A DNA stretch of 24,296 bases, taken from an uncultured Mycoplasmatota bacterium (GTDB lineage: Bacteria; Bacillota_I; Bacilli_A; RF39; UBA660). The stretch is from the NCBI GenBank assembly GCA_900551925.1, contig URXR01000011.1, positions 1-24,296 on the forward strand. Direction: 5' to 3'. The notes under the pieces are model-generated. The model ran no database searches and was not told the DNA's origin. It saw only the letters and a program-made list of their open reading frames with translations. Below, piece by piece: positions 1-7,014 of the stretch. The translations under genes and the position numbers were made by a program. Within the stretch, counting starts at the first letter, position 1, and every line of letters begins with the position of its first letter.

Positions 1-2253
1 AATATACTAACATCCAAGAAAAATAGACTTGGGGGGGGGTACTTTTACAAACAATTAAATAAAGATGTAAAAGAAATAAATAAAGTATTTCTATCTTTAT
101 TTAGTGTAGGAATAATGTTAATAGCAATATACACTTCTATAAATTTAACTAAAAGTTCATATGCCTTATTTACAGATACAATAAAAGGAGAAAAAACCAT
201 AGAGGTAGTCGTGGATAGTTTTCTTAATAAAACAACAGTATTTAACTATACAGGAGATTCCCAAGAATATGAAGTTCCAAAAGATGGCTATTATTATATA
301 GAAATGGCTGGATCTTCTGGTGGCACCCAAAGTACATATTTATCATTAGGGGCTAAAACAAGTGGTTATATATATCTAGAAAAAGGAGAAATATTATACT
401 TTTATGTTGGAAAAAAAGGCACTAATTCTGATACTAATTGCAGAAGTACAGGTTATGAATTCAACGGTGGAGGAATAGCAAAACCAGCTAAAGCTGGGAT
501 ATGTGGACCAACTGGAGGAGGCGCAACTGATGTAAGATTAGCTGGTGGAGATTGGGATAATACTTCATCATTAATAAGTAGAATAATGGTAGCAGCAGGA
601 GCCGGAGGAATGACAGATTTAGATCATTATACACTAGGTTCAGGAGGTTCATTATATGGAGTAACTCCAATATATTCAACCTATCAAAGTAATTTAGGAA
701 ATGGAGCGACTCAAATCGTCGGAGGAGCAGCGCCAACAAAAGGTTCTTTGGGTCAATCAAACGGAACAGCAGGATCTTTTGGAAAAGGTGGCTATGGAGG
801 AGCAAGTAATGCTACTAATGCTTTAACCGGAGGAGGAGCTGGCGGAGGTTCAGGATATTATGGAGGAAGCGGAGCTTCAGGACTATCAAATGGTTCATGG
901 CCTGGAGGAGGAGGGTCATCCTATATAAGTGGTTATGCCGGAGTAAATAGTGTTGAAGAAAGTACTACAATAACTCATACCAACCAAACTTTACATTATT
1001 CAGGAAAATACTTTATTGGCGGAAAAATGCTTGAAGGACAAAATGAAGGAAATGGTTATGCGAAGATAACCTATGTGGGAACAAAGCCAGAAAAGAAAAC
1101 AACTAAACTAGATAATGTAAGATATATAAAAAATTGTGTAAATTATAATACTGCCAACAATGCTAATCATTGGATAGAATTACAAGCTATAAAAGATGGG
1201 GTAAATATAGCCAAAGGTAAAAGTGTAACAGGAACGACCTCAGCAAATTCTTCGTATCCATATTCTAGAATAACAGATGGAGATATAACATACTCAAATT
1301 ATGCAAGCCCAACATCTTATAGTACAAATCAGTGTATAACAGTAGATTTAGGTTCTACATATGATTTAGATGAGATAGCAGTATGGAATTATTTTGGAAA
1401 TTCCAGAAGATATTACGACAATATAACTTCAGTAAGTAATGATAATAATTCATGGACTGAAGTAATAGATGAAGCAAGTATTGAAACAAGTAATGGACAC
1501 AGAATAAATGCTTATACAGATAGTTATAATGGTTACATACAAGATAATTTAACTCTTTGGTTTGATGGTTATGCTAATAGTGGTCAAGAACATCTTTATG
1601 TTAATCATGTTTGGAAAGACTTAAGCGGTAGTAATTATAATGGAACTATTTCAAGTGGTGAATGGAAATATAATAATTTAGAGTTAGATGGAGTAAGTGA
1701 CACAGTAACTACCACAGTAGCACCAAATACAGTTTTATCTAATACCAAAGATTGGACTATGAGTGCATATTTTAAAGTAAATAATGTACCAAAAACTAAC
1801 ACAACTTATGGAAATGCTGGAGCAATATTTGGAGCATCATATTATAATGGACCAGGAATATTTTGGTACAGAACAACCACAGAATCTAATTATAATATAT
1901 ATGCCGGAAAAAGAGCAGCAAATAATATTTATCACACTCATAGTATGGAAAATTATCCTATTGGGACTTATCATTATATAACAATAGTACATGATTTTAC
2001 TAACAAAAAAATAAAGATATATGATAACACAGCAAAAGTATTTGAAGATGTATTATCTCCAGATGAAACATACACAAATATTTCTAATATAGGGAACATA
2101 GGAATAAGTAAAGCCCAAATGCTTGGAGGATCCTATACACAAAGCTATATAGGAATGAATATGTATAAAGCCCAAATATATAGTAAAGCCCTAACAGAAG
2201 ATGAAATACTTCATAATTACAATTATGACAAAGAAAAATTTAATTTAGAATAA
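1..2253 (+). CDS. Large surface/secreted protein: membrane segment, glycine-rich, discoidin-like and LamG-like domains (5' end outside window)
   Basis: The frame is open from the first base and has no ATG, GTG or TTG before the ATG at 115. That ATG lies inside a hydrophobic segment (about 85-150), so the true start is probably upstream of the window. Numbering from 115: residues 1-12 end the membrane/signal segment, followed by SYALFTDT (15-22), which resembles the YAxFTD stretch after SipW-dependent signal peptides. About 40-320 is very rich in glycine (GGGAGGGSGYYGG, PGGGGSSYISG) and fits the bacterial glycine-rich Gly_rich family. About 335-470 looks discoidin (F5/8 type C)-like (NVRYIKN, SRITDGD, CITVDLGSTYDLDEIAVWN). 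About 475-712 is a concanavalin/LamG-like fold ending in the typical QIYSKALTEDEILHNYNYD. No LPXTG or C-terminal membrane helix is present, so anchoring would be N-terminal. Likely an adhesin or glycan-binding surface protein; the ligand is unknown. Domain calls are by eye. Confidence 0.75.
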   Translation, partial: NILTSKKNRLGGGYFYKQLNKDVKEINKVFLSLFSVGIMLIAIYTSINLTKSSYALFTDTIKGEKTIEVVVDSFLNKTTVFNYTGDSQEYEVPKDGYYYIEMAGSSGGTQSTYLSLGAKTSGYIYLEKGEILYFYVGKKGTNSDTNCRSTGYEFNGGGIAKPAKAGICGPTGGGATDVRLAGGDWDNTSSLISRIMVAAGAGGMTDLDHYTLGSGGSLYGVTPIYSTYQSNLGNGATQIVGGAAPTKGSLGQSNGTAGSFGKGGYGGASNATNALTGGGAGGGSGYYGGSGASGLSNGSWPGGGGSSYISGYAGVNSVEESTTITHTNQTLHYSGKYFIGGKMLEGQNEGNGYAKITYVGTKPEKKTTKLDNVRYIKNCVNYNTANNANHWIELQAIKDGVNIAKGKSVTGTTSANSSYPYSRITDGDITYSNYASPTSYSTNQCITVDLGSTYDLDEIAVWNYFGNSRRYYDNITSVSNDNNSWTEVIDEASIETSNGHRINAYTDSYNGYIQDNLTLWFDGYANSGQEHLYVNHVWKDLSGSNYNGTISSGEWKYNNLELDGVSDTVTTTVAPNTVLSNTKDWTMSAYFKVNNVPKTNTTYGNAGAIFGASYYNGPGIFWYRTTTESNYNIYAGKRAANNIYHTHSMENYPIGTYHYITIVHDFTNKKIKIYDNTAKVFEDVLSPDETYTNISNIGNIGISKAQMLGGSYTQSYIGMNMYKAQIYSKALTEDEILHNYNYDKEKFNLE
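31..39 (+). repeat. Run of nine G inside the surface-protein coding frame
   Basis: Nine consecutive G encode Gly-Gly-Gly between CTT (Leu) and TAC (Tyr), on the N-terminal side of the membrane segment. Upstream bases 1-30 are open only in the frame that continues into the surface protein. The other two frames stop at 8-10 and 24-26. With eight G the downstream reading hits TAA within seven codons of the tract; with ten G it hits TAA after eight codons. The tract could therefore act as an on/off slippage site. A nine-G run stands out in such AT-rich DNA. Confidence 0.8.
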
Positions 2254-2255
2254 TT

Positions 2256-2284
2256 AAGTTATAGAAAAACTATAACTTTTTTTT
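2256..2284 (+). terminator. Intrinsic terminator of the surface-protein gene
   Basis: A perfect 9-bp stem (AAGTTATAG / CTATAACTT) with a five-A loop, followed by six T. It begins three bases after the stop codon. Its 3' arm overlaps the -35 position of the lspA promoter. Confidence 0.85.
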
Positions 2285-2301
2285 AATTTACATGATATAA
2301 T
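2273..2301 (+). promoter_or_regulatory. Predicted lspA-rluD promoter (extended -10)
   Basis: TGATATAAT at 2293-2301 is a consensus extended -10. The -35 position (2273-2278, TAACTT, 17-bp spacer) is poor and lies in the preceding terminator stem. The expected start, about 2307, falls at the AAAGGTGAT ribosome-binding site, giving a leader of only about 10 nt. Confidence 0.6.
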
Positions 2302-2316
2302 TATAAAGGTGATACC

Positions 2317-2802
2317 ATGAGAAAAAAAATTTACCTTTTTAGTATCATAATTTTTATAATAGATTTATTATCCAAACTTATAATTACAAATTATGAAAAC
2401 AAATTATCTATAACTGTTATTGATAATTTCTTTTTCTTAAATAAAGTTACTAACGAAGGAGCAGCTTTTTCTATGTTTTCTGGCTTTACAATTTTCCTAA
2501 TTTTAATAGGTTTATTTGTTCTATTTTATATTCATAAATACTTATTAAAAGAAGTAACCACTAAACTAGAAATAGTAGGATATTCCTTTATAATCGGGGG
2601 AATAATAGGAAATCTTTTTGATAGAATTGTTTATGGAGAAGTAATAGATTTCTTAAGTTTTAAAATATTTAACTACTATTTTCCTATCTTTAATCTAGCA
2701 GATACTTTTATTTGCATAGGTATATTTTTAATAATTATAAGTTTTCTTAAAAAAGATAAAAAAATAAAGAAAGGTGATCAACATGACTATAACTTCAGAT
2801 AA
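2317..2802 (+). CDS. lspA: Lipoprotein signal peptidase (signal peptidase II)
   Basis: Membrane aspartic protease that removes the signal peptide from prolipoproteins after lipidation of the conserved Cys. At 161 residues it has normal family length, with four hydrophobic segments (about 5-24, 55-72, 86-101, 127-144). Conserved blocks are visible: NEGAAF (46-51), GNLFDR (98-103), GEVIDF (107-112) with catalytic Asp111, and FNLAD (125-129) with catalytic Asp129. Both catalytic aspartates are therefore present. The start ATG follows AAAGGTGAT at 2305-2313. The last 20 bases overlap the start of the rluD-type gene, a coupling common in Firmicutes where lspA and rluD are adjacent. The presence of LspA implies that the organism makes diacyl lipoproteins. 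Confidence 0.96.
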   Translation: MRKKIYLFSIIIFIIDLLSKLIITNYENKLSITVIDNFFFLNKVTNEGAAFSMFSGFTIFLILIGLFVLFYIHKYLLKEVTTKLEIVGYSFIIGGIIGNLFDRIVYGEVIDFLSFKIFNYYFPIFNLADTFICIGIFLIIISFLKKDKKIKKGDQHDYNFR

Positions 2803-3667
2803 AGAAAATGTAAGAATAGATGTTTTCTTAACAGACAACACAGAATTTTCTCGAAATAAAATTTCTCAAGTTATAAAAAAAGGAGAAGTTTTAGTTAACA
2901 ATAAAAAAGTTTCAGCTAGTTACAAAGTAAAAATAGGCGATGTTATTAATTATAATGAACCAGCTCCTGACATTATAGATTTAGAACCAGAAAAAATGGA
3001 TTTAGATATAGTTTATGAAGATGATTATTTAGTTATTATTAATAAACCAAGTGGTTTAGTAGTTCATCCTGCGGTAGGAAATTATAGTCATACTTTAGTA
3101 AATGGCCTTTTATATCATTTTAATAAGATCTCAAATAAAAAAAGTATAAGACCAGGCATAGTCCATCGTCTAGATAAAGATACCAGTGGCCTTATGATTG
3201 TGGCCAAAGATGATAAAACTCATGATTTGCTAGCGGGCATGATTAAAAATAAACAAGTAGAAAGAAAATATCTAGCCCTTGTCTGGGGCATCCTAAGACA
3301 TGAAAAAGGAACAATTGATGCTCCAATTGGAAGAGATATTAATGATAGACAAAAATATACTGTCACAGATATAAATAGTAAAAACTCGATTACTCATTTT
3401 AAAGTAATAGAAAGATTTAAAGAAGTTACTCTTTTAGAATGCAAGCTAGATACTGGAAGAACTCACCAAATAAGAGTTCATATGGAATATATTGGGCATC
3501 CAATTGTAAATGATCCTGTCTATGGAAGAAGAAAAATAATAAATGATTTTGGACAAATGCTTCACTCTAAAAGTATAAAACTTATTCATCCAATAACTAA
3601 TAAAGAATTATTTTTTGAAGTAGAGCCCCCTAAGGAATTTAATGAAATCCTAGAAAGTTTTAAATAA
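2783..3667 (+). CDS. rluD: RluA/RluD-family 23S rRNA pseudouridine synthase
   Basis: Converts uridines to pseudouridine in RNA; RluD-type members act on helix 69 of 23S rRNA. The 294-residue protein has an N-terminal S4 RNA-binding domain (about 8-57, with SRNKISQVIKKGEVLVN) and a catalytic domain. The signature HRLDKDTSG is at 128-136 and the catalytic aspartate is Asp131; GRTHQIRVH lies further on. I chose ATG 2783 over GTG 2774 because the GTG is itself part of a strong ribosome-binding site (AAAGGTGATC, 2769-2778) that is well spaced for ATG 2783. It overlaps lspA by 20 bases and is probably translationally coupled. The exact target (RluD-like or another RluA-family site) cannot be decided from sequence alone. 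Confidence 0.92.
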   Translation: MTITSDKENVRIDVFLTDNTEFSRNKISQVIKKGEVLVNNKKVSASYKVKIGDVINYNEPAPDIIDLEPEKMDLDIVYEDDYLVIINKPSGLVVHPAVGNYSHTLVNGLLYHFNKISNKKSIRPGIVHRLDKDTSGLMIVAKDDKTHDLLAGMIKNKQVERKYLALVWGILRHEKGTIDAPIGRDINDRQKYTVTDINSKNSITHFKVIERFKEVTLLECKLDTGRTHQIRVHMEYIGHPIVNDPVYGRRKIINDFGQMLHSKSIKLIHPITNKELFFEVEPPKEFNEILESFK

Positions 3668-3668
3668 A

Positions 3669-3704
3669 AAAAATAGGACCTATACAGTTTGAGGTTCTAT
3701 TTTT
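3669..3704. terminator. Bidirectional terminator between rluD and the convergent gene
   Basis: A 13-bp stem (AAAAATAGGACCT pairing with AGGTTCTATTTTT, one G-T wobble) around a 10-nt loop, with T runs on both strands. The right arm lies inside the last codons of the minus-strand gene, so one hairpin serves both converging units. Confidence 0.85.
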
Positions 3705-4225
3705 CTTTGTTTACTTACACCAATAATCTTATCACTAAGAATACTTTTATCTAGCCTGTAATAATCCATAAGACTTAAAGTCATATCTTTGTAAATTTCA
3801 ATAGCATTATCATAATCTTTATTATCAATAGATTTAATCGCCGGAGTTATATATTCAATAAGCATAATATGTGCTGTTCTAGATTTGTTCTTATTAGTTA
3901 AAAGTTTTCCCGACAAAATTGGACCAACTCTATCATAATCTTCAAGAAGTGGAATACAATCATCATTATTTTTCATATAACTATCTCTAAAATCACGTAA
4001 AGTATCTAAAGTTCTTGAGTGATCATCTAGATTTAAAATATCACACATTGCCGTAGTAAGATAGCAACTGGAATCAGATTTACGAAATATAGGACAGTCT
4101 CTATATTTTAAAGAGTTATCGCAATATGAATTAATAGTGGCCTTATCCAAATATTTATCTCCTTTATCGCAATAATAACTACCTCCAATTAACCCACTTC
4201 TATATATTAAATAATCACACTGCAT
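3680..4225 (-). CDS. Cysteine-rich conserved protein of unknown function
   Basis: The product is 181 residues with no signal peptide or membrane helix, so it is probably cytoplasmic. Its N-terminal third carries spaced cysteines (C3, C19, C34, C44) in a pattern ending DCPIFR, which could bind Zn or an Fe-S cluster. A second block begins SSCYLTTAMCDILNLDD and continues TLRDFRDSYMKN. This resembles a C-F/Y-[IL]-TTA-x-C...RxFRD segment I recall in many uncharacterised Clostridia and Bacilli proteins. The rest looks helical. The start is preceded on the minus strand by AAAGGAGATG, a strong ribosome-binding site. The gene is a single transcription unit, divergent from the thioredoxin-like gene. 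No function is claimed. Confidence 0.8.
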   Translation of the reverse strand: MQCDYLIYRSGLIGGSYYCDKGDKYLDKATINSYCDNSLKYRDCPIFRKSDSSCYLTTAMCDILNLDDHSRTLDTLRDFRDSYMKNNDDCIPLLEDYDRVGPILSGKLLTNKNKSRTAHIMLIEYITPAIKSIDNKDYDNAIEIYKDMTLSLMDYYRLDKSILSDKIIGVSKQRKIEPQTV

Positions 4226-4249
4226 TCAATTCATCTCCTTTTTCACTGT

Positions 4250-4278
4250 ATAATACCACAAAATAACATATTTTTCCA
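4250..4278 (-). promoter_or_regulatory. Predicted promoter of the cysteine-rich gene
   Basis: On the minus strand TGGTATTAT (extended -10 at 4258-4250) follows TGGAAA (4278-4273) with a 17-bp spacer. The -35 matches TTGACA at four of six positions. Confidence 0.5.
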
Positions 4279-4296
4279 CAAAAAGCTGTTAAATTG

Positions 4297-4326
4297 TTTA
4301 CTTCAAATGAAAAACTGTGCTAAAAT
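4297..4326 (+). promoter_or_regulatory. Predicted promoter of the thioredoxin-like/PH-domain pair
   Basis: TGCTAAAAT (4318-4326) is an extended -10. TTTACT (4297-4302) is a moderate -35 at an 18-bp spacer. The start site would lie near 4333, some 26 nt before the ATG. Confidence 0.55.
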
Positions 4327-4358
4327 AAACATAGAAATTATATTTTAGGAGGTAATTT

Positions 4359-5084
4359 ATGAATAAATATTTAAAAATAGCTATTGTTGCTGTGGTAGTA
4401 ATTGCAGTATTTATATTAGCATTCCTAGTATCAGGTAAAGAAGCAGTAGAAGTTATATCATATAAAGATTATATGGAAATAAAAGATAGCGAAGGTTTTG
4501 TTTACTATGGTTCTAAAGATGAAGAAGAAACTTTAAAAACTTTTGCCGATAGTGCCGGTATCGAAATAAGTATCCTAGATCCCGAAGACTTATCAAAAAG
4601 TGAAGCTAAGTCTGTTGACTTAAAAGAAGGAAGCTTATATTTATATGAAAATGGCGAAAATGTCTATACTTATGATGGAAAAATAAATCAGTATAATTTA
4701 GTAAGTGCCTTTATGGAAGAAGGATTAATTGAAAAAACTTATATTTCTATAGGATTAGATGAATATCTTGATATAATCGAAGAAGATGGTTATCATTTTA
4801 TGTTCATCGGAAGTGACACTTGCAGTTATTGTACAGAATTTAAAACTTCAATTAATGAATCTTTAGAAGATTATGATTACAATGTTTACTATTTAAATCT
4901 TGATAATTTAACAACTGAAGAAATGAATACTTTATATGCTACAGATGACTACTTTACTGAAAATGAATGGGGAACACCACTTAGTTTCTTATATCATGAT
5001 GGAGAAAGAGTAACTGAATTAAGTGGCTATGTAGATACTGAAACACTAGTATCATTCCTACAAGAAAATAAGGTTATAAAATAG
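4359..5084 (+). CDS. Membrane-anchored protein with two thioredoxin-like domains, only the second with CxxC
   Basis: The 241-residue protein has an N-terminal membrane helix (about 5-25) and an outward-facing body. The C-terminal half is thioredoxin-like: the strand FMFIGSDTC leads into CSYC at 155-158, with WGTP at 204-207 in the place of the usual cis-proline loop. The N-terminal half (about 32-125) aligns with it: VISYKDYMEI with ISIGLDEYLDI, GFVYYGSKDEEE with HFMFIGSDTCSY, and SLYLYENGENVYTYDGKI with PLSFLYHDGERVTELSGYV. This suggests an internal duplication whose first copy has lost its cysteines. Probable role is extracytoplasmic thiol-disulfide exchange or a redox-linked chaperone; the substrate is unknown. 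The start is set by TTAGGAGGT at 4345-4353. The next gene follows after 10 bases and is probably co-transcribed. Confidence 0.82.
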   Translation: MNKYLKIAIVAVVVIAVFILAFLVSGKEAVEVISYKDYMEIKDSEGFVYYGSKDEEETLKTFADSAGIEISILDPEDLSKSEAKSVDLKEGSLYLYENGENVYTYDGKINQYNLVSAFMEEGLIEKTYISIGLDEYLDIIEEDGYHFMFIGSDTCSYCTEFKTSINESLEDYDYNVYYLNLDNLTTEEMNTLYATDDYFTENEWGTPLSFLYHDGERVTELSGYVDTETLVSFLQENKVIK

Positions 5085-5094
5085 GTGATCTAAA

Positions 5095-5535
5095 GTGGGA
5101 AAAGTATATCAAGAAGCCTTAAAATTTAAAAAAAGATATCCTGGAACTGTTGCTTGGAGACTAAAAAAACATTGCGAACGTGTTGAAGACCATCTAAATC
5201 CAGACGAAGAAGTTCTATATGTCTTTGTAGGGCAAAGAAACAATAATTTTTATGATATTATTTCAACTTCTGTTTTTGCTATAACTAATAAAAGACTATT
5301 AATAGCAAACGATAGGTTAATATTTGGATACTTCTTATATTCGATAACTCCTGATATGTTTAATGACTTAACAGTCTATGCTGGATTAATCTGGGGAAAA
5401 GTTAAAATAGATACTATCAAAGAATTAGTATATGTATCAAATTTAAGTAAAAAAAGCTTAGATGAAATTGAAACTAAAGTAACTGAATATATGATGGAAG
5501 AAAAAAAGAAATATCCCCTACGTCAAGAAAAATAA
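5095..5535 (+). CDS. PH-like domain protein of unknown function
   Basis: The 146-residue product has basic N-terminal helices (1-35) followed by a bacterial PH-like region (about 37-135): EVLYVFVGQRNN, then STSVFAITNKRLLIAND, where the T-N-K-R-L turn is typical of bacterial PH domains, then GKVKIDTIKELVYV. No clear membrane helix is visible. The start is GTG, set by the extended ribosome-binding site AGGTGATC at 5084-5091, which overlaps the stop of the preceding gene. It probably shares that gene's promoter. Bacterial PH-like proteins are often membrane- or stress-associated, but nothing here fixes a role. Confidence 0.7.
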   Translation: MGKVYQEALKFKKRYPGTVAWRLKKHCERVEDHLNPDEEVLYVFVGQRNNNFYDIISTSVFAITNKRLLIANDRLIFGYFLYSITPDMFNDLTVYAGLIWGKVKIDTIKELVYVSNLSKKSLDEIETKVTEYMMEEKKKYPLRQEK

Positions 5536-5561
5536 AAATCCTATAAAAAACAATATTTTTA

Positions 5562-5590
5562 TTGAAGAAGCTTAAAAAGTGTGATAAACT
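5562..5590 (+). promoter_or_regulatory. Predicted promoter of the FxLYD-sepF-divIVA unit
   Basis: TTGAAG (5562-5567), a 17-bp spacer, then TAAACT (5585-5590) preceded by TGA, making an extended -10. Confidence 0.6.
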
Positions 5591-5646
5591 ATAACATATA
5601 GATAGAATATCATGCTTTTCTTATGCATGAAATTGGGGTGGTAAAA

Positions 5647-6102
5647 GTGAAAAAAATAGGGTCTAAATTAAAGAAAGTTTTTAATAAGAAAACAATTATA
5701 CCAATAATAGTAATTGCTGCATTAATAGTAATATCTTTAATTATCTACTTCATATATAAGGAAGAAGTACCTCAAGATATAGTTTATGAAGATTATACTA
5801 TTTATTCTGAGCATGTTGGTAAAGTAGAAGAATATGACCAGTCTATGACTGTAGATGGTTATGAACCAAGTGACAATGCTTATTATGTAACTGGTAAAAT
5901 ATCTGCTAAAGAAGATAAAGATTTCTCTGTAATAACATTTAATCTATATGATGAAGATGATAATTTATTAGGTACTGCTATCGCCGGATTAAATGAATTA
6001 AAAAAAGATGTTGTTTATGATTTTAAAGCTTTAGGTATTTTAAAAGCTGATGATGTTGAAAAAGTAGATCATTACACTTTAGAATCTGTAGAACTAGGAT
6101 AG
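5647..6102 (+). CDS. Single-pass membrane protein with an FxLYD-type extracytoplasmic domain
   Basis: I place the start at GTG 5647 because GGGGTGG (5635-5641) sits five bases before it. The in-frame ATG at 5623 has no ribosome-binding site. The product is 151 residues: a basic N-terminus (KKIGSKLKKVFNKK), a membrane helix at about 16-37, an acidic linker, and a beta-rich domain (about 65-151). That domain contains the F-x-L-Y-D motif in FNLYDEDDNLLGTA, preceded by NAYYVTGKISAKED, as in FxLYD domains. Those domains occur in many Gram-positive exported proteins without known activity. It stands directly before sepF (15-base gap), so a link to division or the envelope is possible but unproven. 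Confidence 0.75.
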   Translation: MKKIGSKLKKVFNKKTIIPIIVIAALIVISLIIYFIYKEEVPQDIVYEDYTIYSEHVGKVEEYDQSMTVDGYEPSDNAYYVTGKISAKEDKDFSVITFNLYDEDDNLLGTAIAGLNELKKDVVYDFKALGILKADDVEKVDHYTLESVELG

Positions 6103-6117
6103 TGAGGAGGATTAATT

Positions 6118-6528
6118 ATGGCATTTGATAAAATAAAAAAATTTATTGGAGATGATGATATTCCCATGCAAGGCAAAGATTCTGATAATGAATATTATAA
6201 AGATACATTCAAACAAACAAATGGTAATGGTAGTAAAATGATACTTTTAGAGCCACGTGCTTTTTCGGAAGCTCAAACTATCGCCGATTATCTTAAAGGA
6301 CGAGACACCGTAGTAGTAAATTTAAAAAGAGTTACTCCAGAAATTGCTAAACGAATTGTGGACTTTTTAAGTGGAGCAGCCTATGCTATCGGGGGAGACC
6401 TTCAAAAATTAGGAAGTGGCATATTCTTATGTACCCCTAACAATGTCAATGTTGAAGGAAAAATGAGTGAAGGAGAAACTAAAACTCCAAAAAAAGAAAA
6501 ACAAAAAGATGAAGAATTTGATTGGTAA
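6118..6528 (+). CDS. sepF: Cell division protein SepF
   Basis: SepF is a cytoplasmic FtsZ partner that tethers Z-ring filaments to the membrane and helps septum assembly in Gram-positive bacteria. The 136-residue protein begins with a short amphipathic segment (AFDKIKKFIG), the usual membrane-binding helix, then a variable linker. The conserved core follows (about 41-120): ILLEPRAFSEAQTIADYLK, VVVNLKRV, AKRIVDFLSGAAYAIGGDLQKLG and FLCTPNNV. The C-terminal tail is charged. The ribosome-binding site is GAGGAGG. In many Firmicutes sepF lies in sepF-ylmG-ylmH-divIVA-ileS; here ylmG and ylmH are absent and divIVA follows after 21 bases. Confidence 0.95.
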   Translation: MAFDKIKKFIGDDDIPMQGKDSDNEYYKDTFKQTNGNGSKMILLEPRAFSEAQTIADYLKGRDTVVVNLKRVTPEIAKRIVDFLSGAAYAIGGDLQKLGSGIFLCTPNNVNVEGKMSEGETKTPKKEKQKDEEFDW

Positions 6529-6549
6529 TATTTTTTAGAAGGTGGTATT

Positions 6550-6972
6550 ATGGATAATTTCACCAATACAGTAGGTGGATATAAAAAAGAAGAAGTAAAC
6601 GAATTCGTGGAATATGTTATTAAGAAAACTGAAGAAAATATCTTAACAATAAAAAAACAAAAAGAAGAAATAACAGCCTTAAAATTAGAAAATGATCGTT
6701 TAAAAAAATTAGAAGATTCTTTTTTATATCTCCAAAAACAAATGGAGAACACTGCTGAAGAAATAAAAAGTAATGCCAATTATGAAGCAGGTTTAATCAT
6801 AAAAGAAGCCAAAGATAATGCTAGCATTATTGTAAATGATGCATTATTAAAAACTGAAAAACTAGAACAAGAACAAGAAAGATTAAATCAAAATTTAAAA
6901 AATTATAAGAAAAAAGCTAAAACAGCTTTATTAGAGCAACTTGAATTAATTGAGGATATCGAAATTCTTTAA
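6550..6972 (+). CDS. divIVA: DivIVA-family coiled-coil protein
   Basis: DivIVA proteins bind curved membrane at poles and septa and recruit division or wall-synthesis partners. The 140-residue product starts with the family signature: F4, then GGYKKEEVNEFV (9-20), matching the Fx(n)GYxxxxVxxF lipid-binding region. Most of the rest is a predicted coiled coil (about 28-125) rich in Lys, Glu and Leu. It is somewhat shorter than the Bacillus protein. The ribosome-binding site is AAGGTGG. It lies between sepF and the ileS leader, the conserved neighbourhood for divIVA. A GpsB-like role cannot be excluded because both families share the N-terminal fold. Confidence 0.85.
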   Translation: MDNFTNTVGGYKKEEVNEFVEYVIKKTEENILTIKKQKEEITALKLENDRLKKLEDSFLYLQKQMENTAEEIKSNANYEAGLIIKEAKDNASIIVNDALLKTEKLEQEQERLNQNLKNYKKKAKTALLEQLELIEDIEIL

Positions 6973-6979
6973 AAAATTC

Positions 6980-7008
6980 TTGCTTTAAAGCATATAATAT
7001 GATATCAT
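6980..7008 (+). promoter_or_regulatory. Predicted ileS promoter
   Basis: TTGCTT (6980-6985), a 17-bp spacer, then TATCAT (7003-7008) preceded by TGA (extended -10). Transcription would begin near 7015, just before the T-box leader. Confidence 0.65.
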
Positions 7009-7014
7009 AACCGA

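Noticed and set aside
488..805. Open frame of 105 codons on the minus strand
   Set aside because: It lies wholly inside the glycine-rich coding region and is a by-product of GGA/GGT-rich codons; Leu/His-rich composition and no ribosome-binding site.
4272..4280. TTTTCCACA, one mismatch from a DnaA box
   Set aside because: Single imperfect site in an AT-rich divergent promoter region, expected by chance.
5531..5563. AATAAAAAT / ATTTTTATT inverted repeat as a terminator
   Set aside because: All A-T pairs and a 15-base loop; too weak to claim, and it overlaps the next promoter.
6402..6779. Minus-strand frame across sepF and divIVA
   Set aside because: Antisense shadow of two well-supported genes; Ser/Phe-rich as expected from reversed Lys/Glu codons.
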